Assembly (NCBI RefSeq): GCF_023100945.1
Contig: NZ_CP064689.1
Span: 7,050,001-7,114,000, forward strand
Direction: 5' to 3'
Length of the DNA: 64,000 nucleotides
Source: Bradyrhizobium sp. 200
GTDB taxonomy: Bacteria; Pseudomonadota; Alphaproteobacteria; Rhizobiales; Xanthobacteraceae
Part shown: in pieces, positions 38,201-47,983 of the stretch
Layout of the letters: the number at the start of each line of letters is the position of its first letter
Numbering within the stretch: position 1 is the stretch's first letter
The notes under the pieces: generated by a model
Told to the model about the DNA's origin: nothing
What the model saw: only the letters and a program-made list of their open reading frames with translations
The model's database searches: none
Program-made: the position numbers and the translations under genes

Positions 38201-39317
38201 TACCCGGAATCATAGCTGAGTGATACGTCGAGCTTTGAAGGGGCGCTGGCGGACTTTTTTCTTGGTCCAGACGAAGGGCTCAGCTTTGACGTTGTAGGCT
38301 TTGATATAGGCATCGATGTGCTGCTCGAGCTGTTTGAGGCTGGTGAATGAGGCGCCGCTCAAGGATTGCCCTTGTAAGATCGAAAACCACACCTCGACCT
38401 GATTGAGCCAGGACGCGCTGGTGGGCGTGAAATGAAATTTCACATTGGGATGTGCCTCGAGCCATTCCTCGTTCTTCTTGTGGGTGCTGAGATTGTCGAG
38501 AATGACGTGAAGCTGGCGGTTCGGAAATGCTGCGGTCACGCGATCCATGAAGTCGAGAAACTCGACCCGGCGACGCCGTTTCGAATGCGTCGCAAGGATC
38601 TTCCCGGTGGCGACTTCCAGCGCCGCAAACAGCGTGGTCGTGCCGTGCCGCTTGTAGTCGTGGCTTTGCCCGGTCAGGGACCTGCCGTTGGGCAGCTTCA
38701 GATAGCCCTGCGCTCTTTCCAAGGCCTGGATCGAGGGCTTCTCGTCCACGCATAGCACGATGGCCTTCCTTGGCGGGGCGACATAGAGGCCAACCACGTC
38801 GGCGGCTTTGGCCGTAAACTGCGGGTCGTTGCTCTCGCACCAGGACTTGCGAGCGGCGAGATCGATCTTGTTGCTGCGCAAGAACCGCCAGACATATTGC
38901 ACGTCGACATCGCCAAGTTCCCCAGCCAGCAGAGGCCCCGTCCAGCGCGCGTACCCGGCGGGAGGCGATTTATCGAGCAACTTCAAAATCCGCTTGTCGG
39001 TGACCTTCGTATAGATCGGCTGCTTGCCCGGCAGAGGCTTGCTTTGCAGACCTTCAAGACCATGATCCGCATAGCGATGCCGCCAAAGGCTGACAATCCG
39101 TGGCTGGACCCCAACCTCCTTGGCGATCGATCGGGTGCTGCGACCGGCCGCTGCCAGCAGCACGATCCGTGCCCGCTTCAAATCGCGCTGCAACGTCACC
39201 GGTGAGCGGCAACGTTCCTCAAGCACCTTGCGATCTTTCCTCGAAAGGTGGACTTCTCTTGCTTCGGGTATCATCCCGATGTTGAATCATGACTCACTTC
39301 CCAGGGAAAGTGGGTAC
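38201..39317 (-). mobile_element. IS630-family insertion sequence, 1117 bp
   Basis: Both ends read GTACCC inward and are flanked by TA at 38199-38200 and 39318-39319, the usual IS630 target duplication. It contains one transposase gene and looks intact. The target TA is part of the TAG stop codon of the HigA-ImmA gene. Confidence 0.88.
38210..39274 (-). CDS. IS630-family transposase
   Basis: A 354-residue single-frame transposase. The N-terminal helix-turn-helix region includes GRSTRSIAKEVGVQPRIVSL. The DDE catalytic residues sit in VLCVDEKPSIQ, HVILDNLSTHK and SWLNQVEVWFSIL. The frame spans almost the whole element and shows no interruption, so it may be active. Confidence 0.95.
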   Translation of the reverse strand: MIPEAREVHLSRKDRKVLEERCRSPVTLQRDLKRARIVLLAAAGRSTRSIAKEVGVQPRIVSLWRHRYADHGLEGLQSKPLPGKQPIYTKVTDKRILKLLDKSPPAGYARWTGPLLAGELGDVDVQYVWRFLRSNKIDLAARKSWCESNDPQFTAKAADVVGLYVAPPRKAIVLCVDEKPSIQALERAQGYLKLPNGRSLTGQSHDYKRHGTTTLFAALEVATGKILATHSKRRRRVEFLDFMDRVTAAFPNRQLHVILDNLSTHKKNEEWLEAHPNVKFHFTPTSASWLNQVEVWFSILQGQSLSGASFTSLKQLEQHIDAYIKAYNVKAEPFVWTKKKVRQRPFKARRITQL

Positions 39318-40540
39318 TAGTGAGACATTTCGTGACTCTTGAAGTGCTTTCGCACCTCCCCTGTACCCACAAAATGAGATAGCAACCGATAATTCCGAAA
39401 CTGATGTCTAACTTTCCCAGCGACAATAGCCGGATGAATCTGAAGTGCATTAGCGAGATTGATCACGCCGGTTGCAGTGGGGTGAAACCGCACATCAGTA
39501 TTCTCCCAAATGGATCGGGGGACGCATGCTTCTTCGACCCATTGGTCTGCTTCATCTTCTCTAGAATCGCGATTCGCTCCAGCACTATCACGCAACGTGA
39601 GATCATCAACAAAGCCAACCTCTGCTGCATTCTCAAGGTGTCTACCGACGTGGGCCAGCTCATGAAGTAAGCAGAACCAGAAATTATCAATCCGGTCATA
39701 ACGCAGCGTTAGCCCAACAACGGGCGTGCCATCCGCCAACTTTAGAGCGGCTCCATCCAGGTGCGTCTTGGAAAGATGCTCTAAGATGATCAGATGAATG
39801 CCGTTCTTTTCAAGAAACTCCTTTGCCAAAAGCGGCCCATTCTCAGACCAGCTCAATTTCGCAACCACCCTAAGGAAATCCGGAGTAACTGTTCCCGGCC
39901 TATATTCCTTGGGTAGCTTTTTCTCTGAGGCTAACGCTAGTAGCTGTAAGCACCATGCATTCAGAGCAAACGGATCGGCCTTTGCATTTGCGCGTGCATG
40001 ATCATTCTTTCTGTACATGGCTTCGACAACTAGACTTGTTCGCCCGGCTCGATGCATGAGGTCGCGCATTATTTCCTCAGCATGATGGGTTACCTTCGGC
40101 CGCTTCGGGAGCCATTTGAGCTTCATCATTTCGGCGACGGGAAATTTGGCCCAATCGATCTCAGACTCTTCAATGTTTCCAACAGAGCTTCCCTTGAGCA
40201 GTACATCGCTCGGAATACCTAGATGCTCGTGAAGAGCGCGCGCCATCGTCATAGTAATTTGGCGCTTCCCGGAAAGCACTTCAGAGACTTTCGCGCGACT
40301 GCCGATAAACGGCACTAAGTCCCGCGCCGAAAGTCCCGACTGCTCCATACGAAATTCAATAGCAGCGACGGGGCTCGGAAAGCCCATAGGAATATTCTTG
40401 GATTCGTACAGCTCAACAAGATCAGCGAGCACATCCAATTCGGTGCCTTCGGGCGTACCGGCGCCCGCTTCCATCAGCTCGGAAATGCGATCTAAAGCCG
40501 CTTCATAGTCAGCCTTGGTTCTAATCGGCTTCACATTCAT
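39317..40540 (-). CDS. HigA-type antitoxin fused to ImmA/IrrE metallopeptidase
   Basis: A 407-residue protein. The HTH domain (about 58-110, with SGLSARDLVPFIGSRAKVSE) is of the Xre/HigA type. The C-terminal domain has the zinc-peptidase motif HELAH (293-297) of ImmA/IrrE regulators. ATG 40540 follows GGAGGAGG and lies one base after the HigB stop codon, so this start is preferred to the one 17 codons upstream. It probably represses the operon and neutralises the toxin, with the peptidase domain allowing controlled loss. The stop codon sits at the IS630 junction and is preserved. Confidence 0.88.
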   Translation of the reverse strand: MNVKPIRTKADYEAALDRISELMEAGAGTPEGTELDVLADLVELYESKNIPMGFPSPVAAIEFRMEQSGLSARDLVPFIGSRAKVSEVLSGKRQITMTMARALHEHLGIPSDVLLKGSSVGNIEESEIDWAKFPVAEMMKLKWLPKRPKVTHHAEEIMRDLMHRAGRTSLVVEAMYRKNDHARANAKADPFALNAWCLQLLALASEKKLPKEYRPGTVTPDFLRVVAKLSWSENGPLLAKEFLEKNGIHLIILEHLSKTHLDGAALKLADGTPVVGLTLRYDRIDNFWFCLLHELAHVGRHLENAAEVGFVDDLTLRDSAGANRDSREDEADQWVEEACVPRSIWENTDVRFHPTATGVINLANALQIHPAIVAGKVRHQFRNYRLLSHFVGTGEVRKHFKSHEMSH

Positions 40541-40541
40541 C

Positions 40542-40835
40542 TCACACCTCCTCCGCATCAATCCCGTCGTACTCCGCATGTGTCCCCACAAAGCGGATAT
40601 AGATGACCCGATAGGGATAATTGATGCTAACGACTAACCGGAATTCGTTCCCTTTGATGTTGAAGACGACTCTGCTGTTCTTCAGAACGCTGCTGTTCCG
40701 GTACTGAGCCTTAACGGCCGACGGTTGATCCCAATCGGCTGCTTCGGCTTCGCGATACCAAGCAAGCAGCGGCTCCTCCGCCTCGGGGTATCGGCACCAG
40801 AAGTCGCGCAGCGTTCCTTTCGCAATGACACGCAT
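40542..40835 (-). CDS. HigB-type toxin (mRNA interferase)
   Basis: A toxin of about 97 residues: MRVIAKGTLRDFWCRYPEAE, then the HigB core VVFNIKGNEFRLVVSINYPY and IYIRFVGTHAEYD. HigB toxins cut mRNA on the ribosome. ATG 40835 gives the family N-terminus; another ATG lies 7 codons upstream. As in most higBA loci the toxin precedes the antitoxin. This is a host-inhibition module, and its origin in defence or plasmid maintenance is unclear. Confidence 0.9.
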   Translation of the reverse strand: MRVIAKGTLRDFWCRYPEAEEPLLAWYREAEAADWDQPSAVKAQYRNSSVLKNSRVVFNIKGNEFRLVVSINYPYRVIYIRFVGTHAEYDGIDAEEV

Positions 40836-40856
40836 GACAATATAAGCCGTTCCCAA

Positions 40857-41191
40857 AACGTTCGCAAGCTATTTGATCCCAAAATGTATGGAAGTGGTGG
40901 AAGCGTGTCAAATTCATTTTCTATTAGTATAATCAATAAGTTATGTAAAGCGAGGGGAATCGGAGGCGAAGCGGCCGAGCTCAGGCCGTGTGGCTGGTAT
41001 GAGAAGCGTGAATTCTGGAACGACGTGCCGTAAACCGCCTGTCCGGGCTAGGAGCATCGGTCCGCCGCGGCGCCACGCCCTTGATGCAGCCCCTTTGACC
41101 GACAGGGCCTCTCACTGATTGCGTGAGCAATGCGGCCGAGTGGGTTCTCCAGCGGGACCTCAAACCGATGGCCGCCCCTACGCGTCGTTGG
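40857..41191. other. Intergenic region upstream of the toxin-antitoxin operon
   Basis: An AT-rich patch at about 40905-40945 is the likely promoter area. No gene recognised. Confidence 0.4.
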
Positions 41192-41668
41192 TCACCAGCA
41201 TGCGATAGAAGCCATTGGTAAAGTGAAGCCCGCTTTGACTCTGTCCAAAACGACCATACTTTCAAAGCGCTTAATGTCTGGGTTTTCGTGTCCTAGACAC
41301 CGAGTGAAGTGCTCGTACTCTTCCATACTATTTGCTGTTACGAGGAGAACGAAGTCGGTCTGTCCGGTGACGTAGAATCCGCTCATCACCTCAGGCATTT
41401 TGCGGATTGCCCGCTTAAAGCGATCGATTATGTCGCTCCGATCACGCTCAAACGAAATGAGAACCAGCAGGGTCACGTTTCGTCCGATTGCTTTTGGGGA
41501 GACGATTGAAACATCTCCTTCTATGATGCGCTCCGATCGTAGGCGTTTCAGTCGACGCTGAACTCCGGATGCAGACAAACCGACCTTCGCGCCGAGTTCT
41601 TCACTGCTCAAACGATTGTTGCGCTGCACGAGGTCAAGAAGACGAGCATCGATTTTGTCGAGTTGCAT
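41192..41668 (-). CDS. Lrp/AsnC-family transcriptional regulator
   Basis: A 158-residue feast/famine regulator. The N-terminal winged HTH reads LDKIDARLLDLVQRNNRLSS with GLSASGVQRRLKRLRSERII, and the C-terminal RAM domain contains VTGQTDFVLLVTANSMEEYE. The start at 41668 matches the family; an ATG four codons earlier exists. It lies 119 bases after the stop of the FAH-family gene on the same strand. It may regulate that cluster or act elsewhere. Confidence 0.93.
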   Translation of the reverse strand: MQLDKIDARLLDLVQRNNRLSSEELGAKVGLSASGVQRRLKRLRSERIIEGDVSIVSPKAIGRNVTLLVLISFERDRSDIIDRFKRAIRKMPEVMSGFYVTGQTDFVLLVTANSMEEYEHFTRCLGHENPDIKRFESMVVLDRVKAGFTLPMASIACW

Positions 41669-41787
41669 GGGTTCGACCATGTTTAAGAGATCGAAATTCG
41701 GGAAACCTGATGAGCAGTTCGCGATCGGACGAGGTAGTAGAGTAAACGTTGGAAAGCGCCTATGCGCGCTTTCGGTGCGGGATCAGA

Positions 41788-42966
41788 TTACAGATATCTC
41801 CGCGCAGCCAAGTTTTTCATCAATGCGGTCAAGCCGAAAGTCCAGTGCTCGCATTCGTCGCTCGGACGCATCCGGTTGACGAGCTTTCCAAGCTTTGGCG
41901 ATTTGATGGTGACGATATCATCGCGCTTGTGGGTAAAGCCTTGGCCGGCAATATCGCGGTCCTTTATCGGCGCGAACATCGTACCAAGAAACAACACGAA
42001 ACCGTCAGGGTACTGATGCGCGGGCTCGAGGGTCTGCGCAACCAGATCCTCAGGGTCTCTGCTGATCTTGCACATCGATGAATGCGCCTCGAGAATGAAT
42101 CCATCGTTGCCGGTGACGGTCATTGCAATGTCCATCTTGCGGATATCGTCGAGCGAAAAAGTCCGGTCGAACAGCCGCAGCAGCGGTCCAATGGCGCAGG
42201 ATGCATTGTTGTCCTTGGCCTTCGACAGCAACAGTGCCGAACGCCCCTCGAAATCGCGCAAGTTGACGTCATTGCCAAGTGCAGCGCCGACAATCTTGCC
42301 GCGGCTGGAGACCGCGAGCACGACCTCCGGTTCCGGGTTATTCCAGGTCGATTTGGGATGAAGCCCCGCGTCCATTCCCGTTCCGACTGAGGACAGCACC
42401 GGCGCCTTGGTGAAAACCTCAGCATCAGGCCCGATTCCGACCTCAAGATACTGGCTCCAGGCCTGCTGTTCGATCAGTACCTCCTTCAAGCGCGTCGCCT
42501 GTGGTGAGCTAGGCTTGAGTTTGGAAAGATCATCGCCGACCAGGCGGACCACCTCAGCGCGAATTTCTGCGGCCGCCGAGGGATTGCCGAGCGCCCGCTC
42601 CTCGATCACCCGCTCCAGCATTGAGACTGCGAAAGTCACGCCGGCGGCCTTCAACACCTGAAGATCGATCGGCGGCAGAAGCCAAGGCTTGCCTAGGTCG
42701 CGGCTATCCGGAGGCGTGTTGCTTAGGATGCTATCGAGATCCGAGATCCGGGTGACGGGGACCTCGCGAATCGCGCCAACCGGGTCAGCCTCCTCGGCCA
42801 GCATGCTCACGGTCGGAAACCGCGCGGTTAAGTCGTAGACGCCGTCCTCCCAAACAGCCACCACCGCAGGCCCGCCCGCAGAAGGCAGCCAGACCCGGCC
42901 GATCATTGTCCCGGCGGTGCCGTCATCTGGCAGAACTGATGCAGCGTTCAGTGATATCATGTGCAA
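41788..42966 (-). CDS. Fumarylacetoacetate hydrolase-family protein, probable 2-keto-3-deoxy sugar acid dehydratase
   Basis: A 392-residue FAH-fold enzyme. The metal-binding motif is NNPEPEVVLAVSSRGKIVG, followed by GNDVNLRDFEGRSALLLSKA, typical of the subgroup that handles 2-keto-3-deoxy sugar acids in non-phosphorylative pentose or uronate pathways. A DHDPS-like gene (broken) and a sugar ABC transporter nearby support sugar-acid use. The specific substrate is inference. A Lrp regulator follows and the cluster genes precede it on the same strand. Confidence 0.82.
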   Translation of the reverse strand: MHMISLNAASVLPDDGTAGTMIGRVWLPSAGGPAVVAVWEDGVYDLTARFPTVSMLAEEADPVGAIREVPVTRISDLDSILSNTPPDSRDLGKPWLLPPIDLQVLKAAGVTFAVSMLERVIEERALGNPSAAAEIRAEVVRLVGDDLSKLKPSSPQATRLKEVLIEQQAWSQYLEVGIGPDAEVFTKAPVLSSVGTGMDAGLHPKSTWNNPEPEVVLAVSSRGKIVGAALGNDVNLRDFEGRSALLLSKAKDNNASCAIGPLLRLFDRTFSLDDIRKMDIAMTVTGNDGFILEAHSSMCKISRDPEDLVAQTLEPAHQYPDGFVLFLGTMFAPIKDRDIAGQGFTHKRDDIVTIKSPKLGKLVNRMRPSDECEHWTFGLTALMKNLAARRYL

Positions 42967-42969
42967 TCC

Positions 42970-43367
42970 TCAGGATTTCGCTCGACCTGCGTCGGCAACT
43001 GAAAGCCGCGCATCAGCGTCCCCACAGCCCGGCCCATGCCATGGTAGGGTGGCATCAGCACCAGCGCCGCGCTCGGTCGCATAGCGCGCCCGCTTCTGCG
43101 CGATCGCGGTACTGAAATGGCTGCATGTCACCATCACCGGCTTGCGGCCGGCGACGTGCGGCAGGCAGAGATCGACCACCCGCTCCTTGTTCGACAACAG
43201 GAACTGCTCGGAATAATTGGCCAGAATGCAGATGCCGTCGATATCCTGGTCGATCATGCATTTACGCACACGCTTGTGGGCTTCGAGGTCGAGGTCACGG
43301 TTTCCGTGGACGGGGTGGGAGCGACCGGGAACAGGCCGCTGTAGACCGGAGACTCTGCTCTTGTCAT
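42970..43367 (-). pseudogene. Dihydrodipicolinate synthase/N-acetylneuraminate lyase-family relic
   Basis: ATG 43367 begins a proper N-terminus (YSGLFPVAPTP). After a frameshift the match resumes with HKRVRKCMIDQDIDGICILA, NYSEQFLLSNKERVV and HVAGRKPVMVTCSHFSTAIA, then decays. The catalytic Lys half is missing. Intact relatives cleave or dehydrate 2-keto-3-deoxy sugar acids. Confidence 0.82.
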
Positions 43368-43412
43368 GACATGCTTCCCACTTATCGGGAGAGGTGAGTT
43401 CGATCGAAACGT

Positions 43413-44621
43413 CTAGATCTTTTCAGCGTCGATCAAACCATCGAGGACGTTCAGCGACTCCAGCAGATAATAGGAGCCGAAGATCGTCTCAGCATTGGTC
43501 GCGGAGTCCCGCGCGCGGGCGTCGCGTCGTTTGTTGAAGCAGGCGCCGACCAGCATGCCCTGGGGACGGTCCTCCCCTGCCCCGACTGGCGTAAGATAGT
43601 CGTCGATCAGAGCCCTAGCTGTGCGCTCGCCTGCGTCTTGATATTTCGCGCGGAGATCGGCGGACGGCGCAAGTCGCCCCAGCTTCAGCAGCGCCGAGCA
43701 AACGATTGCAGTAGCCGCCGTATCGGTCTCCGCATTGGGGATCGCAGGATCATCGAAATCCCAGAACGCCACGAGGTTGGGAGGCACATGCGACAACCAC
43801 CAGTCCGCGCCCGCGACCAACTGGTCCATCCAGCGCTTTTCCTGCGGAAGATGGGCAAGCGCGACTGCGGCATAGACGAGACCCCAGGCCTGCGCCCTCC
43901 CCCAAACGCTGCTGTCGCTAAAGCCCTTGTGAGTAAACTGTCGGACGACCTCGCCGTTCGCCGGATTGAGCTCGCTCGACTGTACGATCGAGCCATCGGG
44001 CCGCATGTGAATATCGAGCACCCGCGTCGTATGCCGCGCAGCGACGTCGGCGAATGACGCTTCCCCTGTCTTGTCCGCTGCCCAGAACAGGAGCGGAACC
44101 GCCTGCAAGGAATCGATACTGCTGAAGGAACTGCCGACGTCCTCCGACTCCTCCGCGTCACTACCGAGCGGAATGAGGTCCAGCCTCGGGTCATACTGGC
44201 TCTTCAGCGATTGGGCAGCATCCAGCGCGAATGCCGCGGCATCCTTGTCCGCGCACAGGAGATCGCCAAGTGCAACGCCGTAATAGAAACCAAAGCCCTT
44301 GAACGCCGTTTGCAGGTGCGCCCGTGGTTTGAGCCGGCTGCTCCACAGCGCGGCAGCATCCTGATATCTGGAGCTGCCTGTTCGCCGCGCAAACCACCAC
44401 AACATGCCCGGCCACGCGCCGCCGGTCCAGTCGCCGTCGACAGTCGTCGTCCACTTTCCCGTCGCGGCCTCGGCCCAATGCGGGAACTCAGATTGTAGGC
44501 TCTCGAGCGTCTGATCGACTCGGCAGCGCATCCGCTCGATCGCCTCTCCCCATCGCGCCTCTGCGGTGCTCACCATTTCCTCCAGTTTTCTTTCCGGCCG
44601 CCTCTTCCCCTCAACTTGCAT
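43413..44621 (-). CDS. GH88/GH105-type hydrolase-like protein, module B
   Basis: A 402-residue alpha/alpha-barrel protein, paralogous to 26625-27848. It keeps Asp170 (SSIDSLQAVPLLFWA), SSVWGRAQAWGLVYAA and WDFDDPAIPNAETDTAATAI. The HDIGF motif with the other catalytic Asp is replaced by GFGFYYG (110-116), as in several GH105-like subgroups. Chemistry may therefore differ. No signal peptide. The start is uncertain: GGAGG lies before a later ATG/GTG pair at 44576/44573. It follows the MaoC gene in the transporter operon. Confidence 0.78.
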   Translation of the reverse strand: MQVEGKRRPERKLEEMVSTAEARWGEAIERMRCRVDQTLESLQSEFPHWAEAATGKWTTTVDGDWTGGAWPGMLWWFARRTGSSRYQDAAALWSSRLKPRAHLQTAFKGFGFYYGVALGDLLCADKDAAAFALDAAQSLKSQYDPRLDLIPLGSDAEESEDVGSSFSSIDSLQAVPLLFWAADKTGEASFADVAARHTTRVLDIHMRPDGSIVQSSELNPANGEVVRQFTHKGFSDSSVWGRAQAWGLVYAAVALAHLPQEKRWMDQLVAGADWWLSHVPPNLVAFWDFDDPAIPNAETDTAATAIVCSALLKLGRLAPSADLRAKYQDAGERTARALIDDYLTPVGAGEDRPQGMLVGACFNKRRDARARDSATNAETIFGSYYLLESLNVLDGLIDAEKI

Positions 44622-44648
44622 CTGCGATCGCCTTCTCGACGGGATCGC

Positions 44649-45104
44649 CTAGAACGCAGCCCTGTTCGTCGCGTTTTGCGTCCATTTGAGGTGATGCTTG
44701 CCTACGGCGACGAGTTCGCCGCGCTGATTGGTGACGTCTACATTGGCGAGCGTGCGGCGGCGCTCCTCGTCAATTTTGCTAATGGTATAGGTCACTATCA
44801 CGGTGTCGTTGATGTAGACGGGTTTTAGAAACCGCACGCCGTCGTAGCCAAGCGACACGGGCGTCGACTCAACACCCTTCCGGAGGCTTTCTTCAATCAT
44901 TCGGGTCGAGGCCGTGGATATGAAGCCGACCATCAACGCGCCATGGGCAATGCGCTTGCCGTAAATCGAATGGCTCATGAATTCGTCGTCGATATGATTT
45001 TGCGAAAGATCTCCGGTCAGCCCCGCGAAGAGATAGATATCGGACTCTCCGACTGTCTTCGAAAATCGAACGCTATCGCCGACCTTCGCCTGCATCGCGG
45101 TCAT
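44649..45104 (-). CDS. MaoC-family hydratase, module B
   Basis: A hotdog-fold hydratase of about 151 residues with AGLTGDLSQNHIDDEFM carrying the catalytic Asp/His, then YGKRIAHGALMVGFIS and VRFLKPVYINDTV. ATG 45104 is preferred because it begins the usual KVGDSVRFSKTV strand; an upstream start at 45152 would overlap the ABC ATPase gene. It probably hydrates an enoyl-CoA or enol intermediate of module B. Confidence 0.85.
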   Translation of the reverse strand: MTAMQAKVGDSVRFSKTVGESDIYLFAGLTGDLSQNHIDDEFMSHSIYGKRIAHGALMVGFISTASTRMIEESLRKGVESTPVSLGYDGVRFLKPVYINDTVIVTYTISKIDEERRRTLANVDVTNQRGELVAVGKHHLKWTQNATNRAAF

Positions 45105-45132
45105 TGTTCTTGCCTTTCCGCTGTTCGCTATT

Positions 45133-46248
45133 TCAAAGTGCATGACGCGCACATTCTAATCGCCGTTCCGTTTTATGATCAAAGAATTGCAGCGCCTTGC
45201 CATCCACCCACATCTGCACCCTGGCATGAGGGCTGACCTCGGCCTCTGGCGAAATGCGCGACGCCATGATCGTGCTGTCCGCAACGTTGAGAGCGATCAC
45301 CAGTTCCGAGCCAAGCTGCTCGGTGACGGTGACGACGCCGCTGAAGGGTGAACCCGCATTGCCGGATGGAATGCCAAGACGGATATGCTCGGGCCGGATG
45401 CCCAAAGTCACCGCTTTGTCGCCATGCTTGCGCAGGACCGCCGCCTGTTCAAGCGGCAGCTCGACTTTGAAATCCTTCGCCTGCGCCGACATGACGCCGC
45501 GTTCTTCGACAAGCTCGACTTCCATAAAATTCATGGCAGGCGCCCCGATGAAGCTCGCGACGAACCGGTTGGCCGGCCGATTGTAGATCTCCAGCGGCGT
45601 GCCGATCTGCTGAATCCAACCGTCCTTCATGACTACAACCCGGTCACCAAGCGTCATCGCCTCGACCTGATCATGGGTGACATAGACCGAAGTGGTGGGC
45701 ACGCGCTCGCGCAGCGCCTTGATCTCGATCCGCATCTGTGCACGCAGCTTGGCATCTAGGTTTGAGAGCGGCTCGTCGAACAGGAAGACTTGTGGCCGCC
45801 TTACGATACACCGTCCGAGAGCCACACGCTGCTGCTGTCCGCCGGAGAGTTGAAACGGCTTGCGAGCCAGGAGGGGCTCCAGACCAAGCATTTGCGTTGC
45901 GCGGGTGACTTCGCTCCTGATTTCCATCTCCCGGACCTTCCGGTTTCGCAACCCGAATGCCAGGTTGTCGAACACGGTCATGTGCTGATAAAGCGCATAG
46001 TTCTGGAACACCATCGCGATGTCCCGATCTTTTGGCGGCACGTCATTGACGACTTTGTCGCCGATCCGGATAGTCCCTGCGCTGATGCTCTCGAGACCCG
46101 CAATCATGCGAAGCGTCGTCGACTTGCCACATCCGGATGGACCGACAAGCACCACGAATTCACCGTCTGCGATATTGAGGTTGACCTCGTGAACAACCTG
46201 AAGGGTGCCGTACTTCTTTACGACATCATGTAGAACGATCTGTGCCAT
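45133..46248 (-). CDS. Sugar ABC transporter ATP-binding protein (UgpC/MsmK type)
   Basis: A 371-residue importer ATPase with Walker [10 protein letters not shown] (36-44), signature LSGGQQQR (134-141) and Walker B VFLFDEP (154-160), plus a C-terminal regulatory OB-fold domain, as in MalK/UgpC. ATG 46248 with AGAGGAAGG upstream is the clear start; the longer frame from 46371 runs into the permease gene. It completes the transporter encoded upstream on the same strand. Confidence 0.95.
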   Translation of the reverse strand: MAQIVLHDVVKKYGTLQVVHEVNLNIADGEFVVLVGPSGCGKSTTLRMIAGLESISAGTIRIGDKVVNDVPPKDRDIAMVFQNYALYQHMTVFDNLAFGLRNRKVREMEIRSEVTRATQMLGLEPLLARKPFQLSGGQQQRVALGRCIVRRPQVFLFDEPLSNLDAKLRAQMRIEIKALRERVPTTSVYVTHDQVEAMTLGDRVVVMKDGWIQQIGTPLEIYNRPANRFVASFIGAPAMNFMEVELVEERGVMSAQAKDFKVELPLEQAAVLRKHGDKAVTLGIRPEHIRLGIPSGNAGSPFSGVVTVTEQLGSELVIALNVADSTIMASRISPEAEVSPHARVQMWVDGKALQFFDHKTERRLECARHAL

Positions 46249-46271
46249 AACCTTCCTCTGACTCGCGCCGG

Positions 46272-47084
46272 CTACATGCGTAGCCCGCGAATGACGTATT
46301 TCTGACCAAAGATGGTCACCAGCAGCGCCGGCAGCATCGCAAGCACGGCCGTCGCGCTCATCAAATTCCATTCCGTTCCGGTCTCAGTGACGAATTGCGC
46401 CATAGTCGACGTAATCAGCGGCGTGCGTTTGCCCGAGAGGATCAGGGCGAACAAAAACTCATTCCACGTCGAGAGCCAGCAAAGGATCGCCAGCGCGGCA
46501 ATCCCAGGCATAGCGGCGGGAAGCGCGACCCGACAGAACGCACCCCATCGCGTGCAGCCGTCGATCAGGGCCGCATACTCCATCGACGGGTTGACGCCGT
46601 CGAAAAAGCCCTTCATCAGCCATGAGAAGAAGCAGACGTGCACCGCGATGTGCGGCAGTAACAGACCGAGATAGGTGTCGTAGATCCCAAGGCGGGTATT
46701 GACCAGATAAAGCGGCAGCACCCAGGAGATGTAGGGAACGGTACGGAAGACGTAGATGGTGGCAAACCAGCTGCGCTGGATCCACCCGCCGAAGCGCGAC
46801 AGCATATAGCCGCTTCCGACCGTGATGCCGAGCGAGAGGATGGTCGCCAATGTTGAAAGCACGAAGCTGTTCCACATCGCTTCCACCACCTGGGACTGAT
46901 GCAGCACCTCGACAAAGTTGTTGAGCGTGAAATTGGTGCCGCGCCAGATGTAGAATGCGCCAGACGCGGGACGGACCGACGTCACGCCCAAGATCATAAT
47001 GGGACCGACGAACAGAACGAATATAGCAACGATGCCGATCGCAAAGATAGCACGCCGTAGACCATCAAGGGCGAGCGCAATCAT
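46272..47084 (-). CDS. Sugar ABC transporter permease (MalG type)
   Basis: A 270-residue inner-membrane permease with six predicted helices. The EAA loop that docks on the ATPase reads [20 protein letters not shown] followed by PAAMPG. The C-terminus ([12 protein letters not shown]) is typical of MalG-type permeases. The ATG overlaps the previous permease stop by four bases. Confidence 0.93.
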   Translation of the reverse strand: MIALALDGLRRAIFAIGIVAIFVLFVGPIMILGVTSVRPASGAFYIWRGTNFTLNNFVEVLHQSQVVEAMWNSFVLSTLATILSLGITVGSGYMLSRFGGWIQRSWFATIYVFRTVPYISWVLPLYLVNTRLGIYDTYLGLLLPHIAVHVCFFSWLMKGFFDGVNPSMEYAALIDGCTRWGAFCRVALPAAMPGIAALAILCWLSTWNEFLFALILSGKRTPLITSTMAQFVTETGTEWNLMSATAVLAMLPALLVTIFGQKYVIRGLRM

Positions 47085-47983
47085 CGCGATACGTCCACGC
47101 TTCGGTTGACGAGCTTATAGAGGACGCCGCCAACAAACAGCATGATGATCGCGCCGACCCCGGCGGCGGCCGCGCCACGACCGATGTCCAAATCAACGAA
47201 AGCCAGAACATAGGTGTAGACGCTGAATACTTCCGTTGATCGGGCAGGCCCGCCGCCGGTCAGGATCCAGACCTGGTCGAAAGTGCGAAACGCGTCAATT
47301 GCGCGGATCAGGACACAAACGATGATCACCGGACGCAGCATTGGCATCGTGATGCGCCTGAAGATACACCATGGCGTTGCGGCATCGATCCGCGCGGCCT
47401 CGAACGGTTCGGGCGGCAGGCCCTGCAATGCGGCTAGCAGGATGATGGTGAACCACGGTGTCCAGATCCAGATGTCAGTCATGATGACCAGCGCAAAGCT
47501 CGGCCAGCGGTCGGATAGCCAGCCGATATCGGCAAGACCGAGAAACGAGAGGAAGTTAGTAATTACGCCGAACTGATCATTGAAAGACCACCTTATCATA
47601 GTCGAGGTGATAACAGGCGCGATCGTCAGCGGCAGCAAGATGATGGTCCGCACAACTGCTCTGCCAAAGAACGGACGGTTGAGCAATGATGCCAGAGCGA
47701 GGCCGAATGCAAGCGACAGGCCAACCGAGGCGGTCATCAGGAGAAACGTATTGGGCAGAACGATCTTCAAGAAAACAGGGTCGGTGAAGACGGCGACGTA
47801 CTGCTTCAGTCCGACCCAGGTCCTTTGCGGGTTGACAAGCGACCAGTCGCGGAAGCTCGCATTCATTCCGATCAAGATCGGAATGATCTCGAAGCAAGCG
47901 AGAACGATCGCAGCCGGCGCAATGAGAAAGAGCATGAAGCGCTCTTTCTCATCGAATCCTAATTTCGTGGAACGAACACTCAT
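47081..47983 (-). CDS. Sugar ABC transporter permease (MalF/UgpA type)
   Basis: A 300-residue permease with six predicted helices and the EAA loop EPFEAARIDAATPWCIFRRI followed by TMPMLRP. The N-terminus is short and lacks the long extra loop of enteric MalF. It is coupled to the binding-protein gene (ATGA) and to the second permease (4-base overlap). Confidence 0.93.
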   Translation of the reverse strand: MSVRSTKLGFDEKERFMLFLIAPAAIVLACFEIIPILIGMNASFRDWSLVNPQRTWVGLKQYVAVFTDPVFLKIVLPNTFLLMTASVGLSLAFGLALASLLNRPFFGRAVVRTIILLPLTIAPVITSTMIRWSFNDQFGVITNFLSFLGLADIGWLSDRWPSFALVIMTDIWIWTPWFTIILLAALQGLPPEPFEAARIDAATPWCIFRRITMPMLRPVIIVCVLIRAIDAFRTFDQVWILTGGGPARSTEVFSVYTYVLAFVDLDIGRGAAAAGVGAIIMLFVGGVLYKLVNRSVDVSR

